Assembly: GCA_963971405.1 (NCBI GenBank)
Contig: OZ020491.1
Location: 11,092,855-11,156,854 of the forward strand
DNA: 64,000 nt
Origin: Psococerastis gibbosa
Lineage: Eukaryota; Arthropoda; Insecta; Psocodea; Psocidae
Direction: 5' to 3'
A program made the translations under genes and the position numbers. Below are positions 23,578 through 35,740 of this stretch, piece by piece; the stretch's first letter is position 1, and each line of letters opens with the position of its first letter. The notes below the pieces were generated by a model. It made no database searches and had not been told where the DNA came from. It saw only the letters and a program-made list of their open reading frames with translations.

Positions 23578-23958
23578 GGCGCGGTTTCCACCGACCGGCT
23601 AGGGCTAAAAACAAATACGGTGACGTGGTAGCAGACATTCAAGACTTAGGCGGGGTTTCCACCGACCTCGCATTGCAGAATGCAAATGACATTGACGGAA
23701 ATGTTTGTTTTTCTTTTTATAGAAATCTATTAAAATGTTTGTACTTAACATATCCCATGACGCCATTTTTTAATTTTAGTTTGTTTGTGATTTTACTGTA
23801 TGATCATTAATCAATTTAAACTATGGCATAGAGGAAAACAAACATTTCCGTCAATGTCATTTGCATTCTGCAATGCGAGGTCGGTGGAAACCCTTGAATG
23901 TCTGCTACCACGTCACCGTATTTGTATTTAGCCCTAGCCGTTCGGTGGAATCCCCGCC
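23578..23958. mobile_element. GGCGCC-TIR element, copy 2
   Basis: Flanked by ATA on both sides. It lies 74 bp from copy 1 with its core in the opposite orientation. Confidence 0.82.
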
Positions 23959-23968
23959 ATAGGAAAGC

Positions 23969-24205
23969 CTGTCAATGAGGCAAACAAACTGCGAGTATTG
24001 GAAAGAAATATAATAAGGAGGATCATTGATATGGAAGTCGGAGAGTGACGTATGAGAGAAACGAAAATGCTGGAAGGATGAGTTGGAAACTGACCTTCGC
24101 GAGTTGGGAGTCCGTAGATGGTGGAGCGTTGTAAAAAAAAACTAGATCACTATAGGAGTGATGTCGAGCAGGCCAAAGCTCATCAAAGGCTGTAGAGCCA
24201 GAGGA
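23969..24205 (+). pseudogene. LINE ORF2 C-terminal remnant
   Basis: Contains NKLRVLERNIIRRI followed, after decay, by LETDLRELGVRRWWSVV and DVEQAKAHQRL. These are hallmarks of the LINE tail also seen at 61.3 kb. Several frame breaks. Confidence 0.7.
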
Positions 24206-25712
24206 AGAAGAAGAAGTTCTATAAGAAAGCAATGATTTATAAATATAAAATTTGAGAGACTATTCTGGTAAGATCCCAGCTATTGGACTCCCTACAGAAC
24301 TCTCGCTCCAGGACGCAAATGAACTAAAAACATGCTTTGTCATAGGTACATGGAAACAAAACAAAGCAACTGGAACACAATTCTAATGTTTGAAATATTG
24401 TTTCGTTTTTTTACCCCATTGGGGCCACCGGCCATGCTAAGAAGACCTTGAAATACAGGTCTGAGACCTAGCATCAGTTGCATAATGCATTAGCATGCAA
24501 ACCAACACCGCATCTTCCTTTTAATAAATCCATAAATTACTGGACGGCACTGATTGAGATGGTTTTTTAAAATAATTAGCTCATGTACTGTATATTTGCA
24601 CCAGACGGTAGCTGCGCCTGTTTATTGGTTGGTAATTTATTTCTAGGTACCGTAACTAGGATTTCAATGAGGTTGAAGTACCTATAAGATCCGATACACG
24701 GAAGATTCGAATTCAGCAATTCACGGACGATTTGTCATTGGAACAAATGAGTCTGGTTATTGGTTATAGGAACAAACAAAAACAGTTAATTTCTTAACGC
24801 GCTTCCAAAGTGGCCGGAGTCAAATTATAATAGCCTACAGTAGAATCCGGGCTGCTAGCTAAGTATGTGCATTAGTGCAAAACAGGGGAGTCAGTACAAT
24901 ATTTTTCAGGGGGGGGGCAATATGACAATTGGGTACATTTTTAAAAGTTTTTAACGGTTTCCTCATTCGTCAGAGTCAATGTGTTAATTTTTCTAATTGC
25001 ATGGTCTCCCTGGACCCCCAAATGACGCACCTGGTGCAGAAGACTACAATGTTTCAATACAAATATCATGAAGTATTCTATAATAACCTAATTGAGAAGA
25101 AATTATGAAATACTGGAGTGGGAAACCTTACAATACATGTAATAAACAATTTTCACACGGCAAGGTTGCTGTTTCCATAATCGGATGTTACAGCAACATA
25201 TGGCTCCTACAGTGTAATATACTGTATATCAACTAACGAGGTGTGTGAGAAATATGCGTTACAGGAAAAAGAATGATCGGGGAAAGTTATAATAATCTTA
25301 AATGAAAACATGTGGTTTGGTATTAGTAACTGAGCGAGTACAACTCAAGGCTATTGCCAGGAATTTTTCGGGATGGGGGTAAAAAATAGATTTGCCCATA
25401 ATGTAAGGGAGGGCACATGAGTAGTAGTAGTATGGTTGGAAACAGTCCCAGACCACGGTGTGGGCCCATAGGACAGGGGACCTCCTGATTATAGTGGATT
25501 CCGAACCACTTGGGAAACACAGTGAAGTCACACGATTAGTTCGGAGGTGACCAGGACAAGTCCTACCATGTTCCCCTACCGGCACTGTGCACACTACCAA
25601 GTTATCTGCATCTTTGAACCTGCTCTGATCCGCTGGATTCCGGCCAGCGCAAGGGAGGGCACAACTCTCACAAGTCATCCAAAACTCATTTGGTCAGAAC
25701 ATCTAGTCAGGT
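24206..25712 (+). other. Gene-free stretch
   Basis: An unpaired hAT-like end CAAGGCTATTGCCAGG lies near 25347. The open frame at 25298-25678 shows no known motif. Confidence 0.35.
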
Positions 25713-25902
25713 CATGTAGAGTAGTGGTACAGACTCTGACTTTCATCCGAAAGGTTGTTGACTTGAGTCCTACACTAGTCACATTTTCTGGCCACGGAGG
25801 GCATGTAAAGCAGGCGGTCCCAGGCTTTCCTAGTTGGGTGTAAGAGAGGGCTTATTGGGCTAGATTGGCTTAGTAATTGAACAAAAAGTCATTATTTATT
25901 TG
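25713..25902 (+). mobile_element. SINE family A, copy 5
   Basis: Full-length, diverged copy. The tail is reduced to AAAAAGTCATTATTTATTT. Confidence 0.78.
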
Positions 25903-26909
25903 AAGCTATTATTTATCTGGGCATTCCGCATTTGATGAATTTGTCCTGTGACAGTTTTCAAAAGAAAATACCCCCCATAAATTTAGCATAATTTCTCTCA
26001 TTTATGCTATTCTGCTATAGGAGCAAACCGGGCACTCCCAATACACCTTTTGAACAAACTCTAATTTCTTATGAAATATCGATCATTGAACCATAATTGA
26101 GATTTCATAAAGTAGAAAAAATACCCCTCTGTATTTTAATGCATAGTGTGTAGCCTAAACTAACACCGTATGGCCACAGTTTTTGAAGGCTTGAAAAAAG
26201 GCAAGATTACGTCAGAGATGTCCAATTGTCCAAAAATTGTCAAAAAAATGAGATGTTCCATTGTCCCTGAAAGCACTGCAGCCCAATGAATGTAAGTTTA
26301 AAACTTCCTATTATAAGGAAAAGATTTCAAACCCAACCCCTCTTCAAAAAATCATGGTTACGACCTTGATTTACATACAGTAAAAAAATTTCGTTGCTTT
26401 ACGTTCAAGTCTGAAAAAATCCCCCACTCGAACAGGATAATATCTAAAGGTGACCCACTATCCGTAAGCATGGGCAATTCATCAGAAATTATTGTTGGTA
26501 ATATTCTGAACTGATATTTTATATCTGCAAACTAAACCTCAACTGAACAAAACGTTTATTGAACCCGACATAAAAACCCATTACAAACTTTGGCGCGTTA
26601 ATCAGGAACTAAATACGCAGATAAAAGAACTTAATACGATTATACGAATCTATTTACGGATATTTTGATTAGAAACTCGGTAACTGCACGCAAACGCAAC
26701 GGTAAAATCAAACCAGAACTACATAAACTCCCGACTAACCTAATAAACTCACTAAGAGACGGCTAATATATTAAGATATTCTATTACAAGATCAAATCTC
26801 TATAGAATTGTGGCCTCTGGGGCTTAACCTTGCTCGGTACGGGCGAGATTGCACGACCGTTGTAACGTAACGCACTATTGGTAGCAGTCTTGGATTAATC
26901 ATGAACTAA
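25903..26909 (+). other. AT-rich stretch without a supported gene
   Basis: Around 26540-26770 the + strand has broken frames rich in Asn/Lys that may be very old retroelement sequence. Too weak to call. Confidence 0.3.
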
Positions 26910-27044
26910 GGCGCTTATTCCACCTACGTCAATAGTGAATGTGGTATTGACGTGGTAGCAGACAATTTTAGACTGTCTTTAATGTCTGCTACCACGTCAA
27001 TACCACATTTACTATTGACTATTGACGTATGTGGAATAAGCGCC
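26910..27044. mobile_element. Short GGCGCC-type hairpin MITE
   Basis: 135 bp that is palindromic almost throughout: GGCGCTTATTCCACCTACGT to ACGTATGTGGAATAAGCGCC, with GACGTGGTAGCAGACA in each arm. Confidence 0.82.
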
Positions 27045-27053
27045 TTAGACCAG

Positions 27054-27210
27054 GCTGCGGTAGCCTAGTTGGTTAAAAACTGGACCATCAATTGTAAGAT
27101 CTGGGTTCGTCATCTTATGAGAAAATTTTGTCAGCTGTTCTGGATCCGCATAACCTTAAAGGTTGAATCTTAAAGTAAAGGTAAATCTTACGTAAAAAGC
27201 TTTCGTTTTC
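27054..27210 (+). repeat. tRNA-derived SINE-like fragment
   Basis: Box A TAGCCTAGTTGG is perfect; box B GGTTCGTCATC is imperfect. The block TAAAGGTAAATCTTACGTAA recurs near 37538. It starts right after a GGCGCC-family hairpin. Confidence 0.45.
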
Positions 27211-27849
27211 AAATACCGTAAATGAGTGGCTTTGATAATGGCTGAACCAGCCCTGTACCTTGTACACCACCCCACCCCCATTTATAACATACCCTTCTTA
27301 CTTTTTCACCGTTTTTTTAAATTATTTAAATGTATGTCCGTTAATGTTGCTTTAACGTGTTACGGGAAATGCTCTTGAATGAACATGGTTAATTAGAAAT
27401 TCTGTGATAGACTAAGTATTAATGCGAGAACTAGAATTTAGGAGCTCAGAGGTAGTGACCGTGATGCCAAGGCCTGAGCAGTCTACCGTTGTAGGTGCAA
27501 TTGGAGCATAGCTTCACAACATGACCTCACTTACTTTAACTAAATGATCGCAAATAGCCGGAACGCCAATGGTGTAAACAATAAAATAAAAAACTAGACT
27601 ACTGGTCAGTATCAAATCTGCATGCTTCAGATCGAGAACTGGTAATACAATAAGCTTATTCAAATTGTAATGACATGCACGACTCAATTTTAAGCATAAA
27701 AAAATCACAGACTACAAAAGAACGATTTTTATAAGATAGATTAAAGATGCTTTCGTCGAATTTGCTACCAGCGCAAAGCTACTTTGGATTAACATTATTG
27801 CCATTTAAAGCATACTTAAATAGTTTAGTAGTCTGAAAACTGACCTTCT

Positions 27850-27903
27850 TGATATAACAATGGACCTATAACACCTCCCTGCGGGACGCCATTCATTTGA
27901 GAA
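27850..27903 (-). pseudogene. Reverse transcriptase motif fragment
   Basis: SQMNGVPQGGVIGPLLY matches the GVPQG...GPLLF block of non-LTR reverse transcriptases. Frames break on both sides. Confidence 0.5.
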
Positions 27904-28329
27904 GGATTGATTTTTTTTTTTTTCGTTTACTGATCAAACAGTGCGAACTGTCGTTAACCTGGGTTGGGTGAAGTCATTCTTCGTTGGCTTTATCTCGGCA
28001 GGTATATATACAGTCAGTGAAGCGACTCAGATGAACAACGGCGATCGCCTCCTATGCTTGGACGGTGTCATTGAAATACGTGATGTCGGATTTTTTCTTC
28101 TTTGACAAAGGTCACTAGCAATTGTTACTGGGATAAGAGCAACGACCGAGGATGAAGAACGTCGTGACATCTTGAAAATAGCTGCGGGTGTGTATCTAGC
28201 ATGACCGTACCTTATTGGATGGCTGAACTTCTGGGTGCAATTTGAAGGGCAAGGGCAACTCGAATTCGCGTTCAATTACAAGTGTATGTCAATATTGTAC
28301 TGTTTCTAAAAATTGATTAAATCGATATT

Positions 28330-29182
28330 AAAGAACCGGTCCGAGTTTACTCGAACATGCTTTCCAATTTATCAAAATTAGTAGATAGAGAAAATGAGTA
28401 ATTTCATGGTAAATAATTTTCCTATGGTTAAAATTCCGATGTCTGGGGGGGGGGGGTTGTCCACCTGACCTCACTGGAGATGAGGTAAATTCTAGATAGG
28501 TCAGACCAACACATTACCACACAGCAATACTGGCAGGGCACGCAATAATGCATTTAATCGTGAATTTTCTATCATTTTTTCAAAAAAACATTTTTTTGTT
28601 TACAGAACTAAATACTTTTAATACTTTTCTGGGAAAGCAACCTGTCTGGTTTCGTTACTCAATTTAACACCTAAAACATACCTGAAGGTAGAAATCATCG
28701 ATAGAAAGGTTTCGCAAAAAAATTATTTTTTAGTCATTTTTCATTAAAATTTAGTTATTTTTATTTTTTACCCCCAGAAGCAACCTATCAAGGGGCAAGC
28801 GACCCCCCCCCCCCATTTCGTTAACATTAATAACGACTACAATATATGTGAATTTAAAAGAAATCGTTAGAGCCGTTTTTGAGAAATAATTTTTTTAGAC
28901 GTTTTTTTGGAGTTTTTTGAGAATAAAACCCTCCCACATTAAGTTAGCCCAAAATAAAAAAAATGGTCCCGAGGTATGATTTTTGTGAACCTACATGCCG
29001 AATTTCATCAAAATCGACAGAGTAGTTTGCCCGGAAATCGACGCACAGACAGACAGACATTTCGTAAAAACCACTTTTTTGGTTCCTGGGACCTTAAAAC
29101 GTGTAAATCCGTTGAAATCTCGGAATCGAAAATTTGGACCATCACAAAGCATTCCTTATACTACGTATAAATTGGAAAGCAA
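28330..29182 (-). repeat. Family C, about 860-bp dispersed repeat, full copy
   Basis: Ends in subterminal inverted repeats (GCTTTCCAATTTAT and its complement). It carries blocks shared with the copies at 36.6 and 38.9 kb: AAATTTCGTAAAAACCA, an ACAGACAGAC microsatellite, CGAATTTCATCAAAATCG and a GACGTCAGGTGGAC-like C-tract region. No ORF of any size is present, so it is non-autonomous; its class is not clear. Confidence 0.8.
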
Positions 29183-29410
29183 TTAATATTAGAAAATATT
29201 GTCTTAGTTAAATTCGGTTGTTCTGTGGTAATACGAGTAGGCTTCCGTACTTAGTCGATGTGACGATGTCTCTAGTAAACCGATTTTACAATGTTTATTA
29301 TACCTATATATGAGGAGCATGAATGCAATATGAATTGTACATTATATATAACATTATAAATAAATAAGTAAATATCAATAAGTATATTTTTCTGTTAAAT
29401 TATACAGCAA

Positions 29411-29626
29411 TCAAGTAATCAACAAGTAATTGGCAAGTAAGTATAAAGTAATATCGTCAAAATCAGGTAGTTCTATAACTTCTGTCCTTGTCATTGTGCT
29501 ATATAGTGCCTCAGTGACAGTGTAGAAAGCTTTTTCCAAGAGATAGTCTCTAAGCAATTTAGGGAAGTTAGTAGCATTTCTCGCCGCTCTCAGTTGAATC
29601 GGGAGTTTTCTAAGGTTGTCGAAACC
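29411..29626 (-). pseudogene. LINE ORF2 C-terminal tail
   Basis: 72 open codons to a stop contain NLRKLPIQLRAARN, FPKLLRDYLLEKAFYTVTEA, a conserved end of CR1/L2-like and related LINE proteins. A short piece of the same tail recurs near 41545-41575. Confidence 0.72.
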
Positions 29627-29799
29627 TTATAGTATAGGATCCAGTCGCTCACACTTGACAGTGTAGCCAGATGTAAGAACCGTGCACGTGTTTCGCCTTG
29701 CTGTGCATGGTGAAAGAAACCAGCATTGTATTATTTTAATCTGGATAAATATTATGCTATACTATACTCAACCTTGTATGGACACGGACCCTAACTTTG

Positions 29800-29965
29800 T
29801 TAAGTTTCGTCTACGCCTGTTACATTGTGTCAATGGTCAGCTTGTCTCAGCTAGTTTATTATCGCTTGTAGCTGGTGCAGGTTGACATCGAGGACGTGTA
29901 CCAGTGTTCTAATGGCCGAAAATTCTGGAAGAAACAATACCAATAATTCCAGAAAATGTATGGTG
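29800..29965 (+). repeat. Dispersed repeat M, copy 1
   Basis: Shares TCAGCTTGTC, TTATCGCTTGTAGC and GTAGGTTGACATCGAG-type blocks with 37575-37760 (+) and 39770-39905 (-). Confidence 0.5.
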
Positions 29966-30210
29966 TATTTTGCCGGGAAAGGTGAATTGGGCCACAATAT
30001 AACTAAGCCTACATCTATAAAAATCCCTTACAATAATATGAAAAGCTCTATTAGGCCCATAGTATGGGAGAAATCCAGGTAAAATTCCGGGGGAAAAACT
30101 GTAAAAAATGTATTGTCTTCAATTGATGCTCAGAAGAAAAATCAATACTCCTACGTACAAGGTGCTGGAGCCGAAAATGAAGCGGTTTTTGTTGGATTTT
30201 CAGTTTTTTT

Positions 30211-30369
30211 TTAAAGGTTAATCGCATAAAAACAATGTATCCGATTTACCTCTTCAGTCGCCTCTATAGGTTAATACCCGTATTCAGTTACGACACGTCT
30301 CCGATCGTATGACCTGTAGAGACTCGCACAAGTACAATACAAGCGCGCTACCACGCTGCCATTGAAGTT
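30211..30369 (-). repeat. Family B, copy 6
   Basis: Reverse-oriented and near full length. Confidence 0.7.
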
Positions 30370-30743
30370 ACCTACATGTTTGCCGGCATGACCATCAATT
30401 ATGGCTTGGAGTGTTATCATACAAAGCCATATTCTCCACCAAAAACATATTCTCAGTGTTAAAAGGTTTTAACAAAACCAGAAGCTGAAAATATAAATTC
30501 CACTATGTACAGTAGTCTAAAATATACGGGACTGTCGAATCCCGACGTTTACTATACCGTAACCTACCTGTCTTCAGATCCGGATTGCCTGGAGAACCTT
30601 GAAACCTGCCAGTGCAATGACATCAGAAAATAGACTTTTAGAATAATACAATCAAAGTTGACAAGGATTTCCACCCAAAATTCATTGACCCCAGAATGAT
30701 TTGAACAAATGAATGCTACCTGCTATAGCTAGGAAAACAATCT

Positions 30744-31217
30744 TCAAAAACCAAGTACGTCCCTTTTATGGTTCGTGCCAAATTTGACGGCTTCATCAAC
30801 AATAATAATCATGGAGGCAGACATGAAACATTTCGAGTCACGAGTGTCTTCCAAAATACGTCCAGCTTCGTTCCCATGTTGATGTGGATAGTAAAATGAA
30901 CGGGATAGGCTTGTACGAAAACAATTTTGCATCTCACTCATCAAGAGCGTGAAGGAGTTCGTATATTGACTCGGTGCTGCAATCTTCCCATAGAGTCTTT
31001 CCGATTTTTTGGCCTTCTGCTTCTCTTTCTGGTAAGCAACCCTCTAGCATGCAACAACTCTCACCTTGTTTTCGCACACCCGTGTGTCCTCCTCCATTCT
31101 TTTCGGATCCACATATGTTACGCAGTTCCCTTAATAACTGGTCCAAGTAGTGTAAACACAGATGTCCTCTCCCAACATCTTCATAAATTTCGTGTGCAGT
31201 AGAATATTGGATATGTC
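30744..31217 (-). pseudogene. Unidentified coding-like segment
   Basis: From a splice-acceptor-like TTTTAG (minus, about 31218) a frame reads about 91 residues (EIYEDVGRGHLCLHYLDQLL, RELRNICG) to a TGA. An overlapping second frame from 31030 to 30744 reads SERLYGKIAAPSQYTNSFTL and IIIVDEAVKFG. Both look protein-like (mixed hydrophobic/charged, few low-complexity runs). The join needs a frameshift, because the only GT/AG pair would give a 36-bp intron. It could be a decayed host gene or part of an unrecognised transposon. Confidence 0.35.
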
Positions 31218-32135
31218 CTAAAATAGAGTATCAAGGAAAACCGGAAGGGCTCAAACACACGATGAGTGCCTTATTGGGGGGGGGGGGGGAATTTTAGCAC
31301 TATAGAAATTTGTTCAGAGTTCTTCTAATTGTCCAAGAGTCCAAATGTAGATTAAAGGGCCATAGCCTAATAAATAGTAATATTTTTGGCGTAAGAGTTA
31401 GTTGTTTAAATTTTCACACAGCCTATTGTGCAACAAACAATTCCCATACAAGTTACACATCACATTTGCTAATCTCTTTTAGGCTATTGTGTGAAAAATT
31501 TTATGAACCTAAAATTTCCTAATTCCCCACCCTAGCCTGCTCCTGATTCCGAGCAACGAAGAATTACCACATTTGGTGCAAGAAAGAGCGGGAAATGGGA
31601 GATATGTGAACGCTACAGTGTGTTGCTTGTAAAAGAAAAATTGTTTTCCTTTTAGAACGAATTAAATAAACATGGAAATAATATAAATATAGATAAATAA
31701 ATAATGACTGATAAATTACTATGTTCACCTGATGGTTAGGCCTTCAATAAGGTGACCATTTATAAATTGTGAAAACTAGTATATTAATGTAAGGAGAGGG
31801 AGGTTTACATCCAAACAGGTTGGCAGATTTCAACCGTTTTTAGCATCGTCTCTGATTTTTTTCAATTAATTCTCAGTACACAGTTCCATAAAGTTTTTCC
31901 TTCATTTCAATTTGAAGATGCATAGTTAATGCTCTTAAATTAAAAACATGCTCCGATGCAGTCATCCTCGCCAAATCTATTTTCGAAATTTTTTAGGGAA
32001 GATATCTTTTGATTTACTAGGGTGAACAGAAGTATTATGAAATAATCCCAACTGAGATTAAAACCCGAGTTTAATTAGGGCAAAAAGAAAAATCAAGGAG
32101 TAACCTCTGGTAAAACCAGGGCGAATGTTTACCTT

Positions 32136-32287
32136 CAGTTAGAGCTATATATAGCCCTCTGATACACTGAACAAGGACGACTGATTTACATGGCCTCAGA
32201 ATGATGGGCAGAAAATGTAGCAAGTATGGGACTCGAACAAACAATCTTTCGGGTGAAAGATTGATTCCTTACCACTAATCTACATGT
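32136..32287 (-). mobile_element. SINE family A, copy 6 (diverged)
   Basis: Head and part of the body are recognisable, with many substitutions; the tail is absent. It is among the oldest copies here. Confidence 0.65.
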
Positions 32288-33677
32288 CCTGGCACTACTC
32301 TACGTACAAGGTGAATCTTTCGCTATTTCTACATTCTGTACCAAAATGGGACACATGTGTCATGGGTAAGCGGTGTCTCATCAACCTCAATATTAAAGGA
32401 AACCCCTGAAAAGTAAAATTTGGTGAAATTGTGTTACTAAAATGACTATTTACTTGAATTCATACTCTTACCTCTCTTCTAAATATCACTCTAAAATATG
32501 TTCTCCATTTCTGCACGGAAATACGCAATTAATCCTTGCTCCTCAAGTTCTCATTAACATCGTCATTATCAGCTTGACCGTCTTGAGTCCCGACTTTACT
32601 ATTTAAATATAGCAAAGAATTTCTTTTTTAGCCGATTTTAAATCGTAAGCCATCCTAATAATCGAATAATTATACGCGTTCTAAATAAACAAAAATCTAC
32701 TAACTTTGGATCCCCATTCTGCACCATCTCTTTCAACGGATAATCACGACTTCTCTAAGACGCGAACTCTTGAAACATCATAGAGGCACAGACACCTGGA
32801 ATAGCCCTAAGGAGTCTCCAGAAGACGATGAATCATTTTTTCAAAGAGACCGGTTATTCAATAACGCATTGTAAATTTTGTATCGCATATTGAGTGGCCC
32901 ATGAGTGACTTGGAGTTTGTTTAAACTACCGTACAGAGATTATATTGCTTTTATTGCTATACGATGGTTAGAAAGTTAAATTCGTTACACAAGGCTCCTC
33001 TTCACGCCAATATTTATCCATGTAATTCACCAAACAAAATCCGCTTAATCTATTACAAACATTCGGTATCGCAATTTAACCCAAAGGTAAATTTCTTAGA
33101 AACTACGACCGTAGATGGGCAAACGCTCTAAAATTCCTTGTGAAGGCAATATACTCTACACATAAATCGCATTATTGATTCATCTTCTTTGGAAATATGT
33201 CCTAGGTACAAATGCGTCACATTCGTCTTAACGTCATTATGACTCACAGTTAGAATAAAGGTGGCTCGCCACGAGACATATTAAGTGGCTGCGAAGTGAC
33301 CAGCCACTTTTTTTCTTATTTCAAAAAAGAGAATAGCCTTAGGCTGAGGCTTTCTTAGAAATTCATGCCTCAAGACACCTTGCGTACCGATTGTTTGAAC
33401 GCATTTGATTCTTGTAAACAGCAACCGGTGTCTTCTTTGCGTTTTCAAATGTTTAATGCAAGGCACCTCCACGTTTTGGTGATTGTAAGCGGTAAGGCAT
33501 AGAGCGTACCACAAGAATTTCGCAGCTCAAGACTTTGATGTAGTCCTTCAACAATGAAAAGTGGTTCCAAAAGCTATCCGAACTGACATAAACATGTAGA
33601 GTTGTATCATCCTACGAACTAGTCCTGGATACCGCCAGATCTCAAAATATTTCGGACTCCTCCAAAATAAAATCCTC

Positions 33678-33710
<33 letters not shown>

Positions 33711-34429
33711 ACGAAGTCAGCGATTCTCCCAAAGGTCTAATTTTTAAATATATCTATACACCTTCACCACGGATGGATGATCTGCAGCTTCCGATAGTTC
33801 GAGTTTGACAGTTAACTTGTATACCGACAGTCAATCTACTTTATATAACATCATTGGATGTAGCCTTGCAATCCATCTTGAATTGCAGCAACCCTGCCCA
33901 CGCCAATGCAGCAGGCCATTCCTCACCACCTGTCTGGGCAGTCGCATAAGTCACGGCACACTATCTCCTATTTTCTTGTAGCCTACGACTCCATTACTGT
34001 ACGGGGCTCTCCCGCCGGGCCCCCACCACTCCACGTGTCTGCTACCTAGACCTCTAATCACGCGTGACAGGCTGGCACTTTGCCCCCAGAAGAAACCCGA
34101 ATTATTGATCATAGATATTGGTAGTCGGTTAAGGGCCGGAAATAGCTGGTAATAAATCTAGACTTTGGAGGGGGGGGGGCAAGAGTGATAGGAGCTTGCA
34201 TTTGTGTTATTTGATATATTTTGTCCTTCGTGTCTGGGTATAGTGCTCTGGTCCCACCCTTTGGTATACTGGTCGAAGGTATGTTCATTGTAAATTGTCT
34301 ATGGTACAGTTCGGTAGAGAACTAGACAATAAAACACTTCTACTATCAGTCGTCCGTGGGCCATCCTCGTATTCTTCTTCCCTCATCTTCAATATCTTTT
34401 ACCCGCTTTATCAAGTCATTTGGCTGCCT
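32288..34429 (+). other. Stretch without a supported gene
   Basis: Contains the TG microsatellite and a G-tract at about 34170. Short frames only. Confidence 0.35.
33677..33710 (+). repeat. TG/CG microsatellite
   Basis: A TG run followed by CGCGCG and TGTG. Confidence 0.9.
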
Positions 34430-34597
34430 TCATTCGTCAACGACCCACCATGACAGTCGTCGATGACAGGCTTTATCGAATATGCTGTCTTTGTCGACTA
34501 ATGCTGTCTTCATTTTAGCTCTTATTTCGTCGTTTCGGCGTCTATCAGCTAGTGTGAAACCCAGAGACTGTCGCAGTATCCACATCTCGGCCACATG
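34430..34597 (-). pseudogene. LINE reverse transcriptase thumb fragment
   Basis: 56 codons include AEMWILRQSLGFTLADRRRN and DEIRAK, matching the RT thumb region ('LRR-LG-TL-DRRRN-EIR') of LINE ORF2. A stop ends it at 34430. Frame breaks continue on both sides. Confidence 0.68.
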
Positions 34598-34972
34598 CAG
34601 TCTTTATTCTTCGGCCTTTCTCAATGCCCAGCACTCTTAGCCATATAACATATGACGTCAATACTGAAATTAGAGACAATAGCTCAACTTAAATTATTCC
34701 TTTAGAAATTAACATCATTATTTTACCTGCGTCCAGAAAACGAACCGTTTGTTGGCGTTGTTGCTGAGCACCGATTGTCTCTAATGCAAATTCTAACACA
34801 ATATAATGTACTGTATGAACGGTGCAGGCACATCATGTGGACTCCCGCTCCTCCCTTCCTCCGCCCGCATATATTGACTGTAAATGATATGCATAAAATA
34901 CATTGGGCTAATGCAAGGTGGGTAATGGTACGGTACGTTGACAGTGGCCGCATCGTGGGCGTGCATCTCGCC

Positions 34973-35740
34973 TCACGATCTGTCTGCAGGGGCATTAACC
35001 CAAGGGGTCACGTCCAGAAGGTGCCCTTTCTGATGGGTGGGTCAGCAATGGGTATTCTGAACTCTGAGCTGATGTTAAATTTGGCCATTGGGAGCATGGT
35101 AAAATCTGCAAGGGATTCGCGATCCTCACGATCTGTTTGCAGGGGTCAAGTCCAGCAGGTGTCCCTCGGGTGGGTGAGTCAGCAGGGGGTCTTTCCAACT
35201 CTGAGTCTATAGTGAATTTGTACGCCAGGAGGATGGAGATGAGTGCAAGATCCTCGCAATCTGTCTGCAAGGTTTACACCCAGAAGTTGACACCTCTGAT
35301 AGTTCGGTCAGCCATGAGCCTTCTCCACTCTGGTTTGATGTTGAATTAGGCCGGCGGGGGGCTGGATAAATTTGCAAGGGATATATCCCCTCGAATTGTC
35401 TGCAGGGGCATTAACCCCAGGGGTTACGCCAGGGGTTACGCCCAGGCCCCAGAAGGTGGCACCTCTGATAGTTGGGCCAACAATGGGTCTTTTCAACTCT
35501 GGGTTTGTGCTGACTTTGGAGAAGAGAGCAAGGGTATGCATTCTCACGATCTGTCTGCAGTGGCATGAACAACAGGGGTCACGTCCAGAAGTTGCCCTCT
35601 CCGTCGGTTGGGTTAGCAATGGGTCTTTTCTCTTCTGAGCTCTATACAGTGATGCTGAGTGTGAGAAAGGAGGATGACTGGATGAAAAAGGGTAGAAAAG
35701 GGTAAATCCGAACAATCTGTCTGCTGAAAAATTTATTACT
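34973..35740 (+). repeat. Degenerate minisatellite, about six units
   Basis: Units of about 128-167 bp start with CCTCACGATCTGTCTGCAGG and continue with GGGGTCACGTCCAGAAG and GGTCAGCAATGGGTCTT. Each unit has diverged by substitution and indel. One isolated partial unit lies near 38666. The open frames across this block are a by-product of the repeats. Confidence 0.82.

Noticed and set aside
24888-25042. hAT-like element from CAGGGGAGTCAGTAC to CACCTGGTGCAG
   Set aside because: No convincing TIR complementarity or target duplication.
34775-35715. Several open frames of 70-145 codons on both strands
   Set aside because: They arise from the degenerate minisatellite units and shift frame between units.
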